NCBI RefSeq assembly: GCF_002863225.1
Contig: NZ_PKEK01000041.1
Span: forward strand, 1-64,000
DNA from: Mycobacterium sp.
GTDB taxonomy: Bacteria; Actinomycetota; Actinomycetes; Mycobacteriales; Mycobacteriaceae
DNA length: 64,000 bases
Direction: 5' to 3'
A program made the position numbers and the translations under genes. The notes beneath the pieces were generated by a model. That model worked only from the letters and a program-made list of their open reading frames with translations. It did no database searches and was not told where the DNA came from. Shown piece by piece: positions 55,876 through 64,000 of this stretch; positions within the stretch are counted from its first letter, which is position 1; each line of letters begins with the position of its first letter.

Positions 55876-55949
55876 CGGGGTGTAGCGCAGCTTGGTAGCG
55901 CATCCGCTTTGGGAGCGGAAGGCCGCAGGTTCAAATCCTGTCACCCCGA
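55876..55949 (+). tRNA. tRNA-Pro (anticodon TGG)
   Basis: Plus-strand cloverleaf with acceptor CGGGGTG/CACCCCG, D arm TAGCGCAGCTTGGTAGCGC and anticodon stem TCCGC/GCGGA around TTTGGGA (anticodon TGG). The T arm is GCAGGTTCAAATCCTGT. Discriminator is A and CCA is not encoded. It lies 66 bases before tig, as in other mycobacteria. Confidence 0.95.
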
Positions 55950-56015
55950 CTGGCACGCCACACCCCATGGGCTTGAGCACGACAAGACCGTCAGTAACAA
56001 CCGAGGAGCACACCC

Positions 56016-57422
56016 GTGAAGAGCACCGTCGAGAAGCTGAGCCCCACCAGGGTTCGGATCAACGTAGAGGTGCCATTCAACGAACTGAAGCCAGACTTCG
56101 ACCGCGCCTACAAGGAGCTCGCCAAGCAGGTGCGGCTGCCCGGCTTCCGTCCCGGCAAGGCCCCCGCCAAGCTGCTGGAGGCACGCGTCGGCAAAGAAGC
56201 GATTCTCGATCAGGTGGTCAACGAGGCGCTGCCGAGCCGCTACGGCCAGGCCGTCACGGAGTCCGAGGTCCGACCGCTCGGTCAGCCCGAGATCGAGGTG
56301 ACCAAGAAGGTGTACGGCGACGATCTCGTCTTCACCGCTGAGGTCGACGTGCGACCCGACTTCTCCCTTCCGGACCTGAGCGCGCTGAAGATCACCGTCG
56401 ACCCGATCAAGGTCAGCGACGAGGACGTCGACACCGAGTTGCAGAACCTGCGCGCCCGGTTCGGCACACTGACCGGCGTCGAGCGGCCCGTCGCGACGGG
56501 TGACTTCGTCTCCATCGACCTGTCCGCCACCATCGACGGCGAGGACGTGCCGGACGCCGCGACACAGGGCCTGTCACACGAGGTCGGATCCGGTCAGCTC
56601 ATCGATGGTCTCGACGACGCCATCGTCGGCCTGTCGGCCGGCGAGTCGAAGGTCTTCACCACCGAGTTGGCCGCCGGGCCGCATGCCGGCAAAGAGGCCG
56701 AGGTCACCGTCACCGTCGGCTCGGTCAAAGAACGCGAGCTGCCGGAGCCCGATGACGAATTCGCGCAATTGGCAAGCGAATTCGACACCATCGACGAATT
56801 GAAGGCCAGCCTGTCCGAGCAGGTCAGCCGCGTCAAGCGGGTCCAGCAGGCTGAAGAGATCCGTACGGCTGCGCTGGAGGCGTTGCTCGAAGGCGTCGAG
56901 ATGCCGTTGCCGGAAGCGATCGTGCAGGCCCAGGTGGACAACACCATCCACAACGCGCTGCACGGGCTCGACCACGACGACGCCAAGCTTGCCGAGGCTC
57001 TCGAGAAGCAGGGCACGACCCGCGAGAAGTTCGACGCCGATGCTCGCAGCGAGGCCGAGAAGGCCATCAAGACGCAGCTTCTGCTCGACGCGCTCGGAGA
57101 CGATCTGGACATCCAGGTCGGCCAGGACGACCTGACCGAGCGGTTGGTGATGACCTCGCGGCAATACGGCATCCAGCCGCAGGAACTGCTGGGCTACCTG
57201 CAGCAGCAGAACCAGCTGCCGGCAATGTTCGCCGACGTGCGCCGGGGCAAGACCATCGCCGCGGCCGTCGAAGCGGCCACCGTCAGCGACACCGACGGCA
57301 ACGTGATCGACACCTCGGAGTTCTTCGGCGGCCGCAACGCCGAGGATGAAGAAGACTCAGAGGACGCAGAAATCGACGACGCCGACACATCGTCGGAGGA
57401 GCCCTCGGGCGACACGAAGTGA
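56016..57422 (+). CDS. tig: Trigger factor
   Basis: A 468-residue ribosome-associated chaperone and peptidyl-prolyl isomerase orthologous to Rv2462c. The N-terminal ribosome-binding domain has the signature [18 protein letters not shown] (about residues 41-58, around the FRPGKAP tip). The FKBP-type PPIase domain is at about 160-245 ([30 protein letters not shown]). The helical C-terminal chaperone domain ends in a very acidic tail ([14 protein letters not shown]). GTG 56016 follows CGAGGAGCAC. It leads the protein-quality cluster tig-clpP1-clpP2-clpX. Confidence 0.96.
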   Translation: MKSTVEKLSPTRVRINVEVPFNELKPDFDRAYKELAKQVRLPGFRPGKAPAKLLEARVGKEAILDQVVNEALPSRYGQAVTESEVRPLGQPEIEVTKKVYGDDLVFTAEVDVRPDFSLPDLSALKITVDPIKVSDEDVDTELQNLRARFGTLTGVERPVATGDFVSIDLSATIDGEDVPDAATQGLSHEVGSGQLIDGLDDAIVGLSAGESKVFTTELAAGPHAGKEAEVTVTVGSVKERELPEPDDEFAQLASEFDTIDELKASLSEQVSRVKRVQQAEEIRTAALEALLEGVEMPLPEAIVQAQVDNTIHNALHGLDHDDAKLAEALEKQGTTREKFDADARSEAEKAIKTQLLLDALGDDLDIQVGQDDLTERLVMTSRQYGIQPQELLGYLQQQNQLPAMFADVRRGKTIAAAVEAATVSDTDGNVIDTSEFFGGRNAEDEEDSEDAEIDDADTSSEEPSGDTK

Positions 57423-57500
57423 CGCTGTGAGCGAACGCCGGGACTTCAGGGAGTCCTCGGCGCTCTTGTTTGGTTAGTGTCGGTGAATAAGGAACTCGAA

Positions 57501-57550
57501 GCCGCCGGCGACGATGCAGAGCGCAGCGATGAGAAGGAGCGGCGACATGA
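57501..57550 (+). repeat. Single MIRU-like unit between tig and clpP1
   Basis: This copy shares CCGGCGACGATGCAGAGC and GCGATGAGAAGGAGCGGCG with the two units after gdh. It ends in ATGA (57547-57550) and holds AAGGAG (57534-57539) seven bases before that ATG. An open frame from GTG 57483 to TAA 57563 also crosses the unit, as in classic MIRUs. Confidence 0.85.
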
Positions 57551-57573
57551 AGAAAGCAGGTAACCCACTGTGA
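57547..57573 (+). CDS. Eight-codon mini-ORF overlapping the clpP1 start
   Basis: The ATG delivered by the MIRU-like unit opens MKKAGNPL and stops at TGA 57571-57573, inside the GTGA that starts clpP1 at 57570. It has a good ribosome site (AAGGAG, seven bases), whereas clpP1 itself has only a weak one. It therefore could act as a coupling leader rather than make a functional peptide. Confidence 0.45.
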   Translation: MKKAGNPL

Positions 57574-58175
57574 GCCGTGGGACGGAAATGCGCGCCAGCG
57601 CGCTGGGTCTGAACCTCACCGATTCGGTCTATGAGCGATTGCTCTCCGAGCGCATCATCTTCCTGGGGTCGCAGGTCGACGACGACATCGCCAACCGGTT
57701 GTGCGCGCAGATCCTGCTACTGGCAGCCGAGGACGCCACCAAAGACATCCACCTCTACATCAACTCACCCGGCGGATCGATCAGCGCCGGCATGGCGATC
57801 TACGACACGATGGTGCTGGCGCCCTGCGACATCGCCACCTACGCGATGGGCATGGCCGCCTCGATGGGTGAGTTCCTGTTGGCCGCCGGCACCAAGGGCA
57901 AGCGCTACGCCCTGCCGCACGCCCGCATCCTGATGCACCAGCCGCTGGGCGGGGTGACCGGTAGCGCGGCCGACATCGCCATCCAGGCAGAGCAGTTCCA
58001 CGTCATCAAGAAAGAAATGTTCCGGCTCAACGCCGAATTCACCGGACAGACCATCGAGCGCATCGAGGCCGATTCCGATCGTGACCGGTGGTTCACCGCC
58101 CAGGAAGCGCTGGAGTACGGATTCGTCGACCACATCATCACCCGGGCCGAGCACATCACTGGAGAAGCCGAATGA
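57570..58175 (+). CDS. clpP1: ATP-dependent Clp protease proteolytic subunit 1
   Basis: A 201-residue serine peptidase subunit orthologous to Rv2461c that forms the essential mixed ClpP1P2 tetradecamer. The catalytic triad is S98 (MAASMGEF), H123 (LMHQPLGG) and D172 (DSDRDRW), at the same positions as in M. tuberculosis. The activation handle and [17 protein letters not shown] are intact. GTG 57570 overlaps the mini-ORF stop; ATG at codon 7 is a possible internal start. The stop overlaps clpP2 in ATGA, which supports equal synthesis of both subunits. Confidence 0.96.
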   Translation: MSRGTEMRASALGLNLTDSVYERLLSERIIFLGSQVDDDIANRLCAQILLLAAEDATKDIHLYINSPGGSISAGMAIYDTMVLAPCDIATYAMGMAASMGEFLLAAGTKGKRYALPHARILMHQPLGGVTGSAADIAIQAEQFHVIKKEMFRLNAEFTGQTIERIEADSDRDRWFTAQEALEYGFVDHIITRAEHITGEAE

Positions 58176-58807
58176 ACCCCGAGATCCAGCCGCAGGCGCG
58201 TTACATCCTGCCGTCGTTCGTCGAGCATTCCAGCTGGGGTGTCAAAGAGTCGAACCCGTACAACAAGCTGTTCGAGGAGCGCATCATCTTCCTCGGCGTC
58301 CAGGTCGACGACGCGTCGGCCAACGACATCATGGCGCAGTTGCTGGTGCTCGAGTCGCTGGATCCCGACCGCGACATCACCATGTACATCAACTCACCCG
58401 GCGGCAGCTTCACATCGCTGATGGCCATCTACGACACCATGCAGTACGTCCGCGCCGACATCCAGACGGTGTGCCTGGGCCAGGCCGCCTCGGCGGCTGC
58501 GGTGCTGCTGGCCGCCGGCACGCCGGGCAAGCGCATGGCGCTGCCCAACGCCCGGATTCTCATTCACCAGCCGTCGCTGTCCGGTGTGATCCAGGGTCAG
58601 TTCTCCGACCTGGAGATCCAGGCCGCCGAGATCGAGCGGATGCGCACGCTGATGGAGACCACGCTGGCGCACCACACCAATAAGGACCCCGGGACCGTCC
58701 GCAAGGACACCGACCGCGACAAGATCCTCACCGCGCCGGAGGCCAAGGACTACGGGATCATCGACACCGTCCTGGAGTACCGCAAGCTGTCGGCGTCGAC
58801 GGCCTAA
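58172..58807 (+). CDS. clpP2: ATP-dependent Clp protease proteolytic subunit 2
   Basis: A 211-residue partner of ClpP1, orthologous to Rv2460c; in the mixed complex this ring binds the ClpX and ClpC1 ATPases. The triad is S107 (GQAASAAA), H132 (LIHQPSLSG) and D183 in DTDRDK. ATG 58172 overlaps the clpP1 stop (ATGA); the frame is open upstream only as a shadow of clpP1. In M. tuberculosis Rv2459 and mmuM separate it from clpX; here only a 322-base gap does. Confidence 0.96.
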   Translation: MNPEIQPQARYILPSFVEHSSWGVKESNPYNKLFEERIIFLGVQVDDASANDIMAQLLVLESLDPDRDITMYINSPGGSFTSLMAIYDTMQYVRADIQTVCLGQAASAAAVLLAAGTPGKRMALPNARILIHQPSLSGVIQGQFSDLEIQAAEIERMRTLMETTLAHHTNKDPGTVRKDTDRDKILTAPEAKDYGIIDTVLEYRKLSASTA

Positions 58808-59129
58808 CCGGCTGTCGCGCAGGCGAGTTGGCCGAGCGGCGCAACCGACGGCGATGGCTGTGCCGGGACCGGCCGTGACACCCACGCCGGCACCTAATCG
58901 GCCGGGCCCCCTGGTACACGTGCTCTCGGTCCGATAACGTCCGCGACACGGCGGCGCGCCCGCCGAGCGTAGCGGCGCCCCAAGCGTTATGTTCTTGCGC
59001 ACAACACGAATATCACCGACGCGATTCACCTCTAACGGTCGCATCGCCGTGGAGCAAGCGGGTAGCGTCGGGTGATACACGCGACACAGCACAATCACAA
59101 CGGTGAACAGGAAGTAGGCCCCTAGCACC
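58808..59129. other. Intergenic region before clpX
   Basis: No gene is supported in these 322 bases. GC-rich inverted stretches occur (for example around 58950-58982, GGCGGCGC and GGCGCC), and the last 130 bases are AT-richer (GAATATCACC) and probably hold the clpX promoter. The genes found here in M. tuberculosis (an MFS efflux pump and mmuM) are absent without visible remnants. Confidence 0.5.
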
Positions 59130-60413
59130 ATGGCGCGCATCGGAGACGGCGGCGACCTGCTGAAGTGCTCGTTCTGCGGGAAGAGTCAAAAGCAGGTCAA
59201 GAAGCTCATCGCAGGGCCTGGCGTTTACATCTGTGACGAGTGCATTGATCTGTGCAACGAGATCATCGAAGAGGAACTGGCCGACGCCGACGACGTAAAG
59301 CTCGACGAACTCCCCAAGCCCGCGGAGATCCGCGAGTTCTTGGAGGGTTACGTCATCGGCCAGGACACCGCCAAGCGGACCCTGGCCGTCGCGGTCTACA
59401 ACCACTACAAGCGGATCCAAGCTGGTGAGAAGGGCCGCGAATCCCGCTCCAGTGAGTCGGTCGAGCTGACCAAGTCCAACATCTTGATGCTCGGACCCAC
59501 TGGCTGCGGTAAGACCTACCTGGCCCAGACGCTGGCCAAGATGCTCAACGTCCCGTTCGCCATTGCCGACGCCACCGCGCTGACCGAAGCCGGTTACGTC
59601 GGTGAGGACGTCGAGAACATCCTGCTCAAGCTGATCCAGGCGGCCGATTACGACGTCAAGCGCGCCGAGACCGGCATCATCTACATCGACGAGGTCGACA
59701 AGATCGCCCGCAAGAGCGAGAACCCGTCGATCACCCGCGACGTGTCCGGTGAAGGTGTGCAGCAGGCGCTGCTGAAGATCCTGGAAGGCACCCAGGCGTC
59801 GGTGCCACCGCAGGGCGGCCGCAAGCATCCGCATCAGGAGTTCATCCAGATCGACACGACCAACGTGTTGTTCATCGTGGCAGGCGCCTTCGCCGGTCTG
59901 GAGAAGATCGTCTCCGACCGCGTCGGAAAGCGCGGCCTGGGCTTCGGCGCCGAAGTGCGCTCCAAGGCGGAGATCGACACCACCGATCACTTCGCCGAGG
60001 TCATGCCCGAGGACCTGATCAAATTCGGCCTGATCCCCGAGTTCATCGGACGTCTGCCGGTGGTGGCCTCAGTGACGAACCTGGACATGGAGTCGCTGGT
60101 CACGATCCTGTCGGAGCCCAAGAACGCCCTGGTCAAGCAGTACACCCGGCTGTTCGAGATGGACAACGTCGAGCTCGAGTTCCGCCAGGACGCCCTGGAG
60201 GCGATCGCCGAGCAGGCGATTCACCGTGGCACCGGTGCCCGTGGGTTGCGCGCGATCATGGAAGAGGTCCTGCTGCCGGTGATGTACGACATCCCCAGCC
60301 GCGACGACGTCGCCAAGGTCGTCGTGACCAAGGAGACCGTGCAGGACAACGTGCTGCCGACGATCGTGCCGCGTAAGCCGTCGCGGAACGAGCGTCGCGA
60401 CAAGAGCGCCTAG
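59130..60413 (+). CDS. clpX: ATP-dependent Clp protease ATP-binding subunit ClpX
   Basis: A 427-residue AAA+ unfoldase orthologous to Rv2457c that feeds substrates to ClpP1P2. The N-terminal zinc-binding domain has C13, C16, C35 and C38 (KCSFCGK, ICDEC). Walker A is GPTGCGKT (121-128), the pore loop is [11 protein letters not shown], and Walker B is [11 protein letters not shown]. An RKH-type loop and the IGF-like ClpP-docking loop [12 protein letters not shown] are present. ATG 59130 gives the family start. It lies downstream of clpP1-clpP2 but across a gap, so it probably has its own promoter. Confidence 0.97.
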   Translation: MARIGDGGDLLKCSFCGKSQKQVKKLIAGPGVYICDECIDLCNEIIEEELADADDVKLDELPKPAEIREFLEGYVIGQDTAKRTLAVAVYNHYKRIQAGEKGRESRSSESVELTKSNILMLGPTGCGKTYLAQTLAKMLNVPFAIADATALTEAGYVGEDVENILLKLIQAADYDVKRAETGIIYIDEVDKIARKSENPSITRDVSGEGVQQALLKILEGTQASVPPQGGRKHPHQEFIQIDTTNVLFIVAGAFAGLEKIVSDRVGKRGLGFGAEVRSKAEIDTTDHFAEVMPEDLIKFGLIPEFIGRLPVVASVTNLDMESLVTILSEPKNALVKQYTRLFEMDNVELEFRQDALEAIAEQAIHRGTGARGLRAIMEEVLLPVMYDIPSRDDVAKVVVTKETVQDNVLPTIVPRKPSRNERRDKSA

Positions 60414-60435
60414 TCTCGACCGCTTCCGCTAGACG

Positions 60436-61674
60436 TTGAGCCTCGATGCCGCTTCCGCGGTATCCGGTCGGATCACCCGCGCGCTCGACCTTTCGAATTT
60501 CTTCCTCGCCGACGTGCGCGACGGCCTCGGCCCATACCTGTCGATCTATCTGCTGCTGACCCATCACTGGGATCAGGCCTCGATCGGGTTCGTGATGGGC
60601 ATCGGCGGCATTGCCGCGATCGCCGCGCAGACGCCCGTCGGCGCGCTCGTCGACCGCAGTACAGCAAAGCGCGCTCTGATCGTGGTCGCCGCGCTGACCG
60701 TCACCGCCGCGACGCTGGCGATGCCGCTGCTGCCGCACTTCGGGCCGATCGCGGCCTTGCAGGTGCTGACCGGGATCGCCGGATCGATCTTCGCGCCGGC
60801 GCTCGCCGCGATCACGCTGGGCGTGGTCGGTGCGCGACGCTTCTCCCGTCGGATCGGGCGCAACGAGTCGTTCAATCACGCCGGCAACGCGACCGCAGGA
60901 GCCATCACCGGAGGATTGGCCTACCGCTTCGGGCCCGAGGTCGTGTTCTGGGTGCTGGCCGCCATGGCCGCCTTGAGCGTGGTCGCGACGCTGCGCATCC
61001 CCGAGGACGCGATCGACCATGACCGCGCCCGCGGTATGGACCACGAGGCAGGCGAGACCCAACCGCGGCCGTCCGGGTTCGCTTCGGTGCTTCGCGACCG
61101 CCGACTGTTGATCTTCGCAACCGCTATGCTCGCGTTCCATCTCGCCAACGCCGCGATGCTGCCGCTGGTCGGGCAGGTGTTGGCGTTGCAGAACAAAGAC
61201 GTCGGCACCGCGTTGATGGCGACGTGTGTGGTGGCCGCCCAGATCGTGATGGTGCCGGTGGCCTACCTGGCCGGCGCCAAGGCCGACAGCTGGGGTCGCA
61301 AGCCGATCTTCCTGATCGGGTTCGCCTTCCTCACCGCGCGGGGCTTCCTCTTCACGTTGTCCGACAACCCCTACTGGCTGGTCGGCGTCCAGGTTCTCGA
61401 CGGGGTGGGTGCCGGGATCTTCGGTGCACTGTTCCCACTCGTCGTTCAAGACCTGACGCACGGCAGCGGACGATTCAACCTCAGCCTTGGCGTCCTGACG
61501 ACCGTCTGGGGCGTAGGCGCGGCCGTCTCGAACATCTTCGCCGGCTGGATCGTGGTGGTCGCGGGCTACAACGCGGCGTTCACGTCCCTGGGAATCGTCG
61601 CCGCCGCGGGCCTCGCGCTCTACGCGGCGGCCATGCCTGAAACGGGTCCGAAGGCGCCCGCAGAAGCGGGTTAG
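60436..61674 (+). CDS. MFS transporter (Rv2456c-like)
   Basis: A 412-residue major facilitator protein with about 12 membrane helices, for example YLSIYLLLTHHWDQASIGFVM, ALIVVAALTVTAATLAMPLL and FAGWIVVVAGYNAAF. The A-like loop motif is VGALVDRSTAKRAL, and a second loop reads GAKADSWGRKPIF. The substrate is unknown; the pattern fits drug or metabolite efflux. The start is TTG 60436 (MSLDAASAVSG), 22 bases after the clpX stop; no ATG or GTG in frame gives a fuller first helix. It may be cotranscribed with clpX. Confidence 0.88.
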   Translation: MSLDAASAVSGRITRALDLSNFFLADVRDGLGPYLSIYLLLTHHWDQASIGFVMGIGGIAAIAAQTPVGALVDRSTAKRALIVVAALTVTAATLAMPLLPHFGPIAALQVLTGIAGSIFAPALAAITLGVVGARRFSRRIGRNESFNHAGNATAGAITGGLAYRFGPEVVFWVLAAMAALSVVATLRIPEDAIDHDRARGMDHEAGETQPRPSGFASVLRDRRLLIFATAMLAFHLANAAMLPLVGQVLALQNKDVGTALMATCVVAAQIVMVPVAYLAGAKADSWGRKPIFLIGFAFLTARGFLFTLSDNPYWLVGVQVLDGVGAGIFGALFPLVVQDLTHGSGRFNLSLGVLTTVWGVGAAVSNIFAGWIVVVAGYNAAFTSLGIVAAAGLALYAAAMPETGPKAPAEAG

Positions 61675-61686
61675 CCCAGGCAGACG

Positions 61687-61708
61687 GCCTCCCCCAAATG
61701 GGGGAGGC
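61687..61708 (+). terminator. Hairpin terminator after the MFS gene
   Basis: GCCTCCCCC (61687-61695) pairs perfectly with GGGGGAGGC (61700-61708) around the loop AAAT, 12 bases after the MFS stop. There is no U tail. It should end the clpX-MFS transcript. Confidence 0.75.
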
Positions 61709-61999
61709 GGGCCGTGGCAAACGTTACTCGTGCGTAACTTAGGTTCTTAGAGTTGAGTCCCCGCAAAAAGTGACCAACGCCACACTCATTCTCTGTCGCT
61801 GTCGATCGCGTGTGTCTGACCTCGCCTTTTGGCGGCGAAGCGGTAGCGTGGCGGTATGGACGAGTGTCCATGAATCCCTAAGAGAAGTGCAATAATCGGT
61901 ACTGCGAGTGACATAAAAATCGGTCGAGGCTGCACTCGGGCGATGCGCCCCGGTTTCGACAACGTGCCGGGGCGGTGAACAGCTACGGGAGGCTGCGAC
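61709..61999 (+). promoter_or_regulatory. Leader region of korAB with a GC-rich hairpin
   Basis: No gene is supported. Near the end, CGCCCCGG (61946-61953) pairs perfectly with CCGGGGCG (61967-61974) around a 13-base loop, 25 bases before the korA start. If it lies in the mRNA leader it could affect translation or mRNA stability. AT-rich stretches around 61880-61925 (AATCCC, CATAAAAATCGG) are the likely promoter area. Confidence 0.5.
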
Positions 62000-63940
62000 G
62001 TGGGTCCGAACGGAAACGGAGCCGACACTGCGCCCCCGGGGCGGAGAAAGCCAGAGAAACTGGAAAAGATCGTCATCCGTTTCGCCGGTGACTCCGGAGA
62101 CGGAATGCAGCTGACCGGCGACCGATTCACTTCGGAGGCAGCGCTTTTCGGAAACGACCTGGCCACCCAACCGAGCTATCCAGCCGAGATCCGAGCTCCG
62201 CAGGGCACGCTGCCCGGCGTTTCGTCGTTCCAGATCCAAATCGCCGATTACGACATCCTGACCGCGGGCGACCGGCCCGACGTGCTGGTCGCGATGAACC
62301 CGGCGGCCCTGAAAGCCAACATCATCGACCTGCCGATCGGCGGCCTGGTGATCGCGAACTCCGACGAGTTCACCAAGCGCAACTTGGCCAAGGTCGGATA
62401 CGACAGCAATCCGCTGGAAACCGGCGAGCTGTCGGACTACAAGGTCGAAGCCGTCCCGATGACCACGCTGACACTCGGTGCCGTCGAGGCCATCGGTGCC
62501 ACGAAGAAGGACGGCCAGCGCGCCAAGAACATGTTCGCGCTCGGTCTGCTGTCCTGGATGTACGGCCGCGAACTCGAGGCCAGCGAGCGGTTCATCCGGG
62601 AGAAGTTCGGCCGTAAGCCCGACGTCGCCGAGGCCAATGTCCTGGCGCTGAAAGCGGGCTGGAACTACGGCGAGACGACGGAGGCCTTCGCCGTCACCTA
62701 CGAGGTGGCGCCGGCCAAGCTGCCGCCCGGCGAGTATCGCCAGATCTCGGGCAACACTGCACTGTCTTACGGCATCGTCGCCGCCGGACAGCTGGCCGAC
62801 ATCCAGGTCATGCTGGGCAGCTACCCGATCACGCCGGCGTCGGACATCCTGCACGAGCTGTCCAAGCACAAGAACTTCAATGTCCTGACCTTCCAGGCCG
62901 AGGACGAGATCAGCGGCATCTGCGCGGCGTTGGGCGCGTCCTACGGCGGCGCGCTCGGCGTCACCAGTACGTCGGGGCCCGGCCTGTCGCTGAAGTCCGA
63001 GGCACTCGGGCTCGCGGTGATGACCGAGCTGCCGCTGATCGTCATCGACGTCCAGCGCGGTGGCCCGTCGACCGGTCTGCCCACCAAGACCGAGCAGGCC
63101 GATCTGCTGCAGGCCCTCTACGGCCGCAACGGCGAGTCGCCGGTGGTGGTGCTGGCGCCGCGGTCACCGTCGGACTGCTTCGACGTCGCCTTGGAGGCGG
63201 TGCGGATCGCGGTCGGGTATCACACGCCAGTGCTGATCCTGTCCGACGGCGCGATCGCTAACGGCTCCGAGCCGTGGCGCATCCCGAACGTCGAAGAGCT
63301 GCAACCCATTCAGCACAAGTTCGCCGACCCCGACGAGCCGTTCATGCCTTACGCGCGTGATCCGGAGACGCTGGCCCGCCTGTTCGCCATCCCGGGCACT
63401 CCGGGGCTCGAACACCGGATCGGTGGACTGGAATCCGCGAACGGCACCGGTGCGATCTCCTACGACCCGGCCAACCACGACCTCATGGTTCGGCTGCGGG
63501 AGGCCAAGATCGACGGAATCTCGGTTCCCGACCTCGAAGTCGACGACCCGACCGGCGATGCCGAGTTGCTGCTGATCGGGTGGGGCAGTTCCTACGGCCC
63601 GATCGGCGAAGCGTGCCGGCGTGCGCGGCGCAACGACGTCAAAGTCGCTCACGCCCACCTGCGTCACCTGCGCCCGTTCCCGGCCAACCTGGGCGAGGTG
63701 CTGCGCCGTTACCCACAGGTGGTGTGCCCGGAGATGAACCTGGGTCAGTTGGCGCTGCTGCTGCGCGGAAAGTTCCTGGTCGACGTGCAATCGGTGACGA
63801 AGGTGCAAGGCACCGCGTTCCTGGCCGACGAGATCGGGCGCGTCATCCGCGCGGCGGAGAGCGGCACGCTGGCCGAAATCGAGCAGGACAAGACAATGGT
63901 CGCGAGATTGGCGGCGGCCACGGTGGGAGCAGGGAGCTAG
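62000..63940 (+). CDS. korA: 2-oxoglutarate:ferredoxin oxidoreductase, alpha subunit
   Basis: A 646-residue KorA orthologous to Rv2455c. With KorB it oxidatively decarboxylates 2-oxoglutarate to succinyl-CoA, reducing ferredoxin, as a CoA-dependent route around the classical dehydrogenase. The N-terminal gamma-type domain (about 1-200) begins IVIRFAGDSGDGMQLTG, then the alpha domain has GNTALSYGIVAAGQL, YPITPASDILHEL, FQAEDEISG, TSTSGPGLSLKSEALG and IDVQRGGPSTGLPTKTEQ. The C-terminal domain III ends AHLRHLRPFPANLGEVL. GTG 62000 follows GGGAGGC. korB follows after four bases. Confidence 0.95.
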   Translation: MGPNGNGADTAPPGRRKPEKLEKIVIRFAGDSGDGMQLTGDRFTSEAALFGNDLATQPSYPAEIRAPQGTLPGVSSFQIQIADYDILTAGDRPDVLVAMNPAALKANIIDLPIGGLVIANSDEFTKRNLAKVGYDSNPLETGELSDYKVEAVPMTTLTLGAVEAIGATKKDGQRAKNMFALGLLSWMYGRELEASERFIREKFGRKPDVAEANVLALKAGWNYGETTEAFAVTYEVAPAKLPPGEYRQISGNTALSYGIVAAGQLADIQVMLGSYPITPASDILHELSKHKNFNVLTFQAEDEISGICAALGASYGGALGVTSTSGPGLSLKSEALGLAVMTELPLIVIDVQRGGPSTGLPTKTEQADLLQALYGRNGESPVVVLAPRSPSDCFDVALEAVRIAVGYHTPVLILSDGAIANGSEPWRIPNVEELQPIQHKFADPDEPFMPYARDPETLARLFAIPGTPGLEHRIGGLESANGTGAISYDPANHDLMVRLREAKIDGISVPDLEVDDPTGDAELLLIGWGSSYGPIGEACRRARRNDVKVAHAHLRHLRPFPANLGEVLRRYPQVVCPEMNLGQLALLLRGKFLVDVQSVTKVQGTAFLADEIGRVIRAAESGTLAEIEQDKTMVARLAAATVGAGS

Positions 63941-63944
63941 CTTT

Positions 63945-64000
63945 ATGACTGACCTGATTGGCGCGGACTTGGGCCTCACGGACCTGCTGTCCGGACACGG
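63945..64000 (+). CDS. korB: 2-oxoglutarate:ferredoxin oxidoreductase, beta subunit (partial, N-terminus)
   Basis: The frame from ATG 63945 runs off the window and gives MTDLIGADLGLTDLLSGH. Position directly after korA (four-base gap, GGGAGC upstream) identifies it as the thiamine-diphosphate and iron-sulfur-cluster-binding beta subunit, Rv2454c-like. The diagnostic motifs lie outside the window. Confidence 0.75.
   Translation, partial: MTDLIGADLGLTDLLSGH

Overview
The window is chromosomal DNA of a mycobacterium (Mycobacterium sensu lato). The G+C content is high. Two PPE-family proteins, a PGRS-type glycine-rich protein, MIRU-like repeats and many leaderless start codons all point that way. 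Gene order follows, in reverse orientation, the M. tuberculosis stretch from Rv2522c to Rv2454c, as I remember it. Rv numbers below come from memory of that genome; no search was run. The left edge cuts into an IS30-type transposase gene where acpS/fas would be expected.

Layout. 1-6.8 kb: transposase fragment, M20 peptidase, secreted protein, bcp, a DUF3618 protein, an acyltransferase/TetR divergent pair, tRNA-Lys, L,D-transpeptidase, tRNA-His and orn. 6.9-11.3 kb: a HerA-like ATPase, the mycolate reductase cmrA, an MFS transporter and an MmpS-like protein. 11.4-18.3 kb: the leucine-catabolism cluster, with bkaR facing accD1-accA1-fadE19-maoC-like-citE. The scoAB/fadD35 and bkdABC genes that accompany it in M. 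tuberculosis are absent. 18.3-26.4 kb: echA14, tRNA-Arg, lipQ, then a WS/DGAT-plsC-plsB2 glycerolipid operon joined by overlapping start/stop codons. 26.4-36.9 kb: a CopD-CtaG fusion, ssbB, ettA, the giant NAD-GDH and a thioesterase pair. 37-45 kb: an F420-type LLM oxidoreductase, a flavoprotein, aglA-glbO, an HNH protein, a small membrane protein, a DUF5130-like protein and pepN.

45.3-55.6 kb is the accessory zone. It holds a signal-peptide PGRS protein without a PE domain, a DsbA-like protein whose CPWC site reads CPWA, rpiB, nei1, a frameshifted glycine-rich secreted gene and an intact relative of it. It also holds lipP, a 0.7 kb stretch without a clear gene, and two tandem PPE-SVP proteins that both end in a SHOCT-like helix-turn. 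55.6-64 kb: tRNA-Gly, tRNA-Pro, tig-clpP1-clpP2, clpX, an MFS transporter, and korA with the start of korB.

A theme running through the window is mobile translational coupling. Three operon junctions (fadE19/maoC, gdh/thioesterase, tig/clpP1) carry MIRU-like repeats placed at DTGA stop/start overlaps. Two of these bring their own Shine-Dalgarno plus ATGA. Many monocistronic or first genes have a TANNNT -10 hexamer six or seven bases before the start codon, so they are probably transcribed leaderless.
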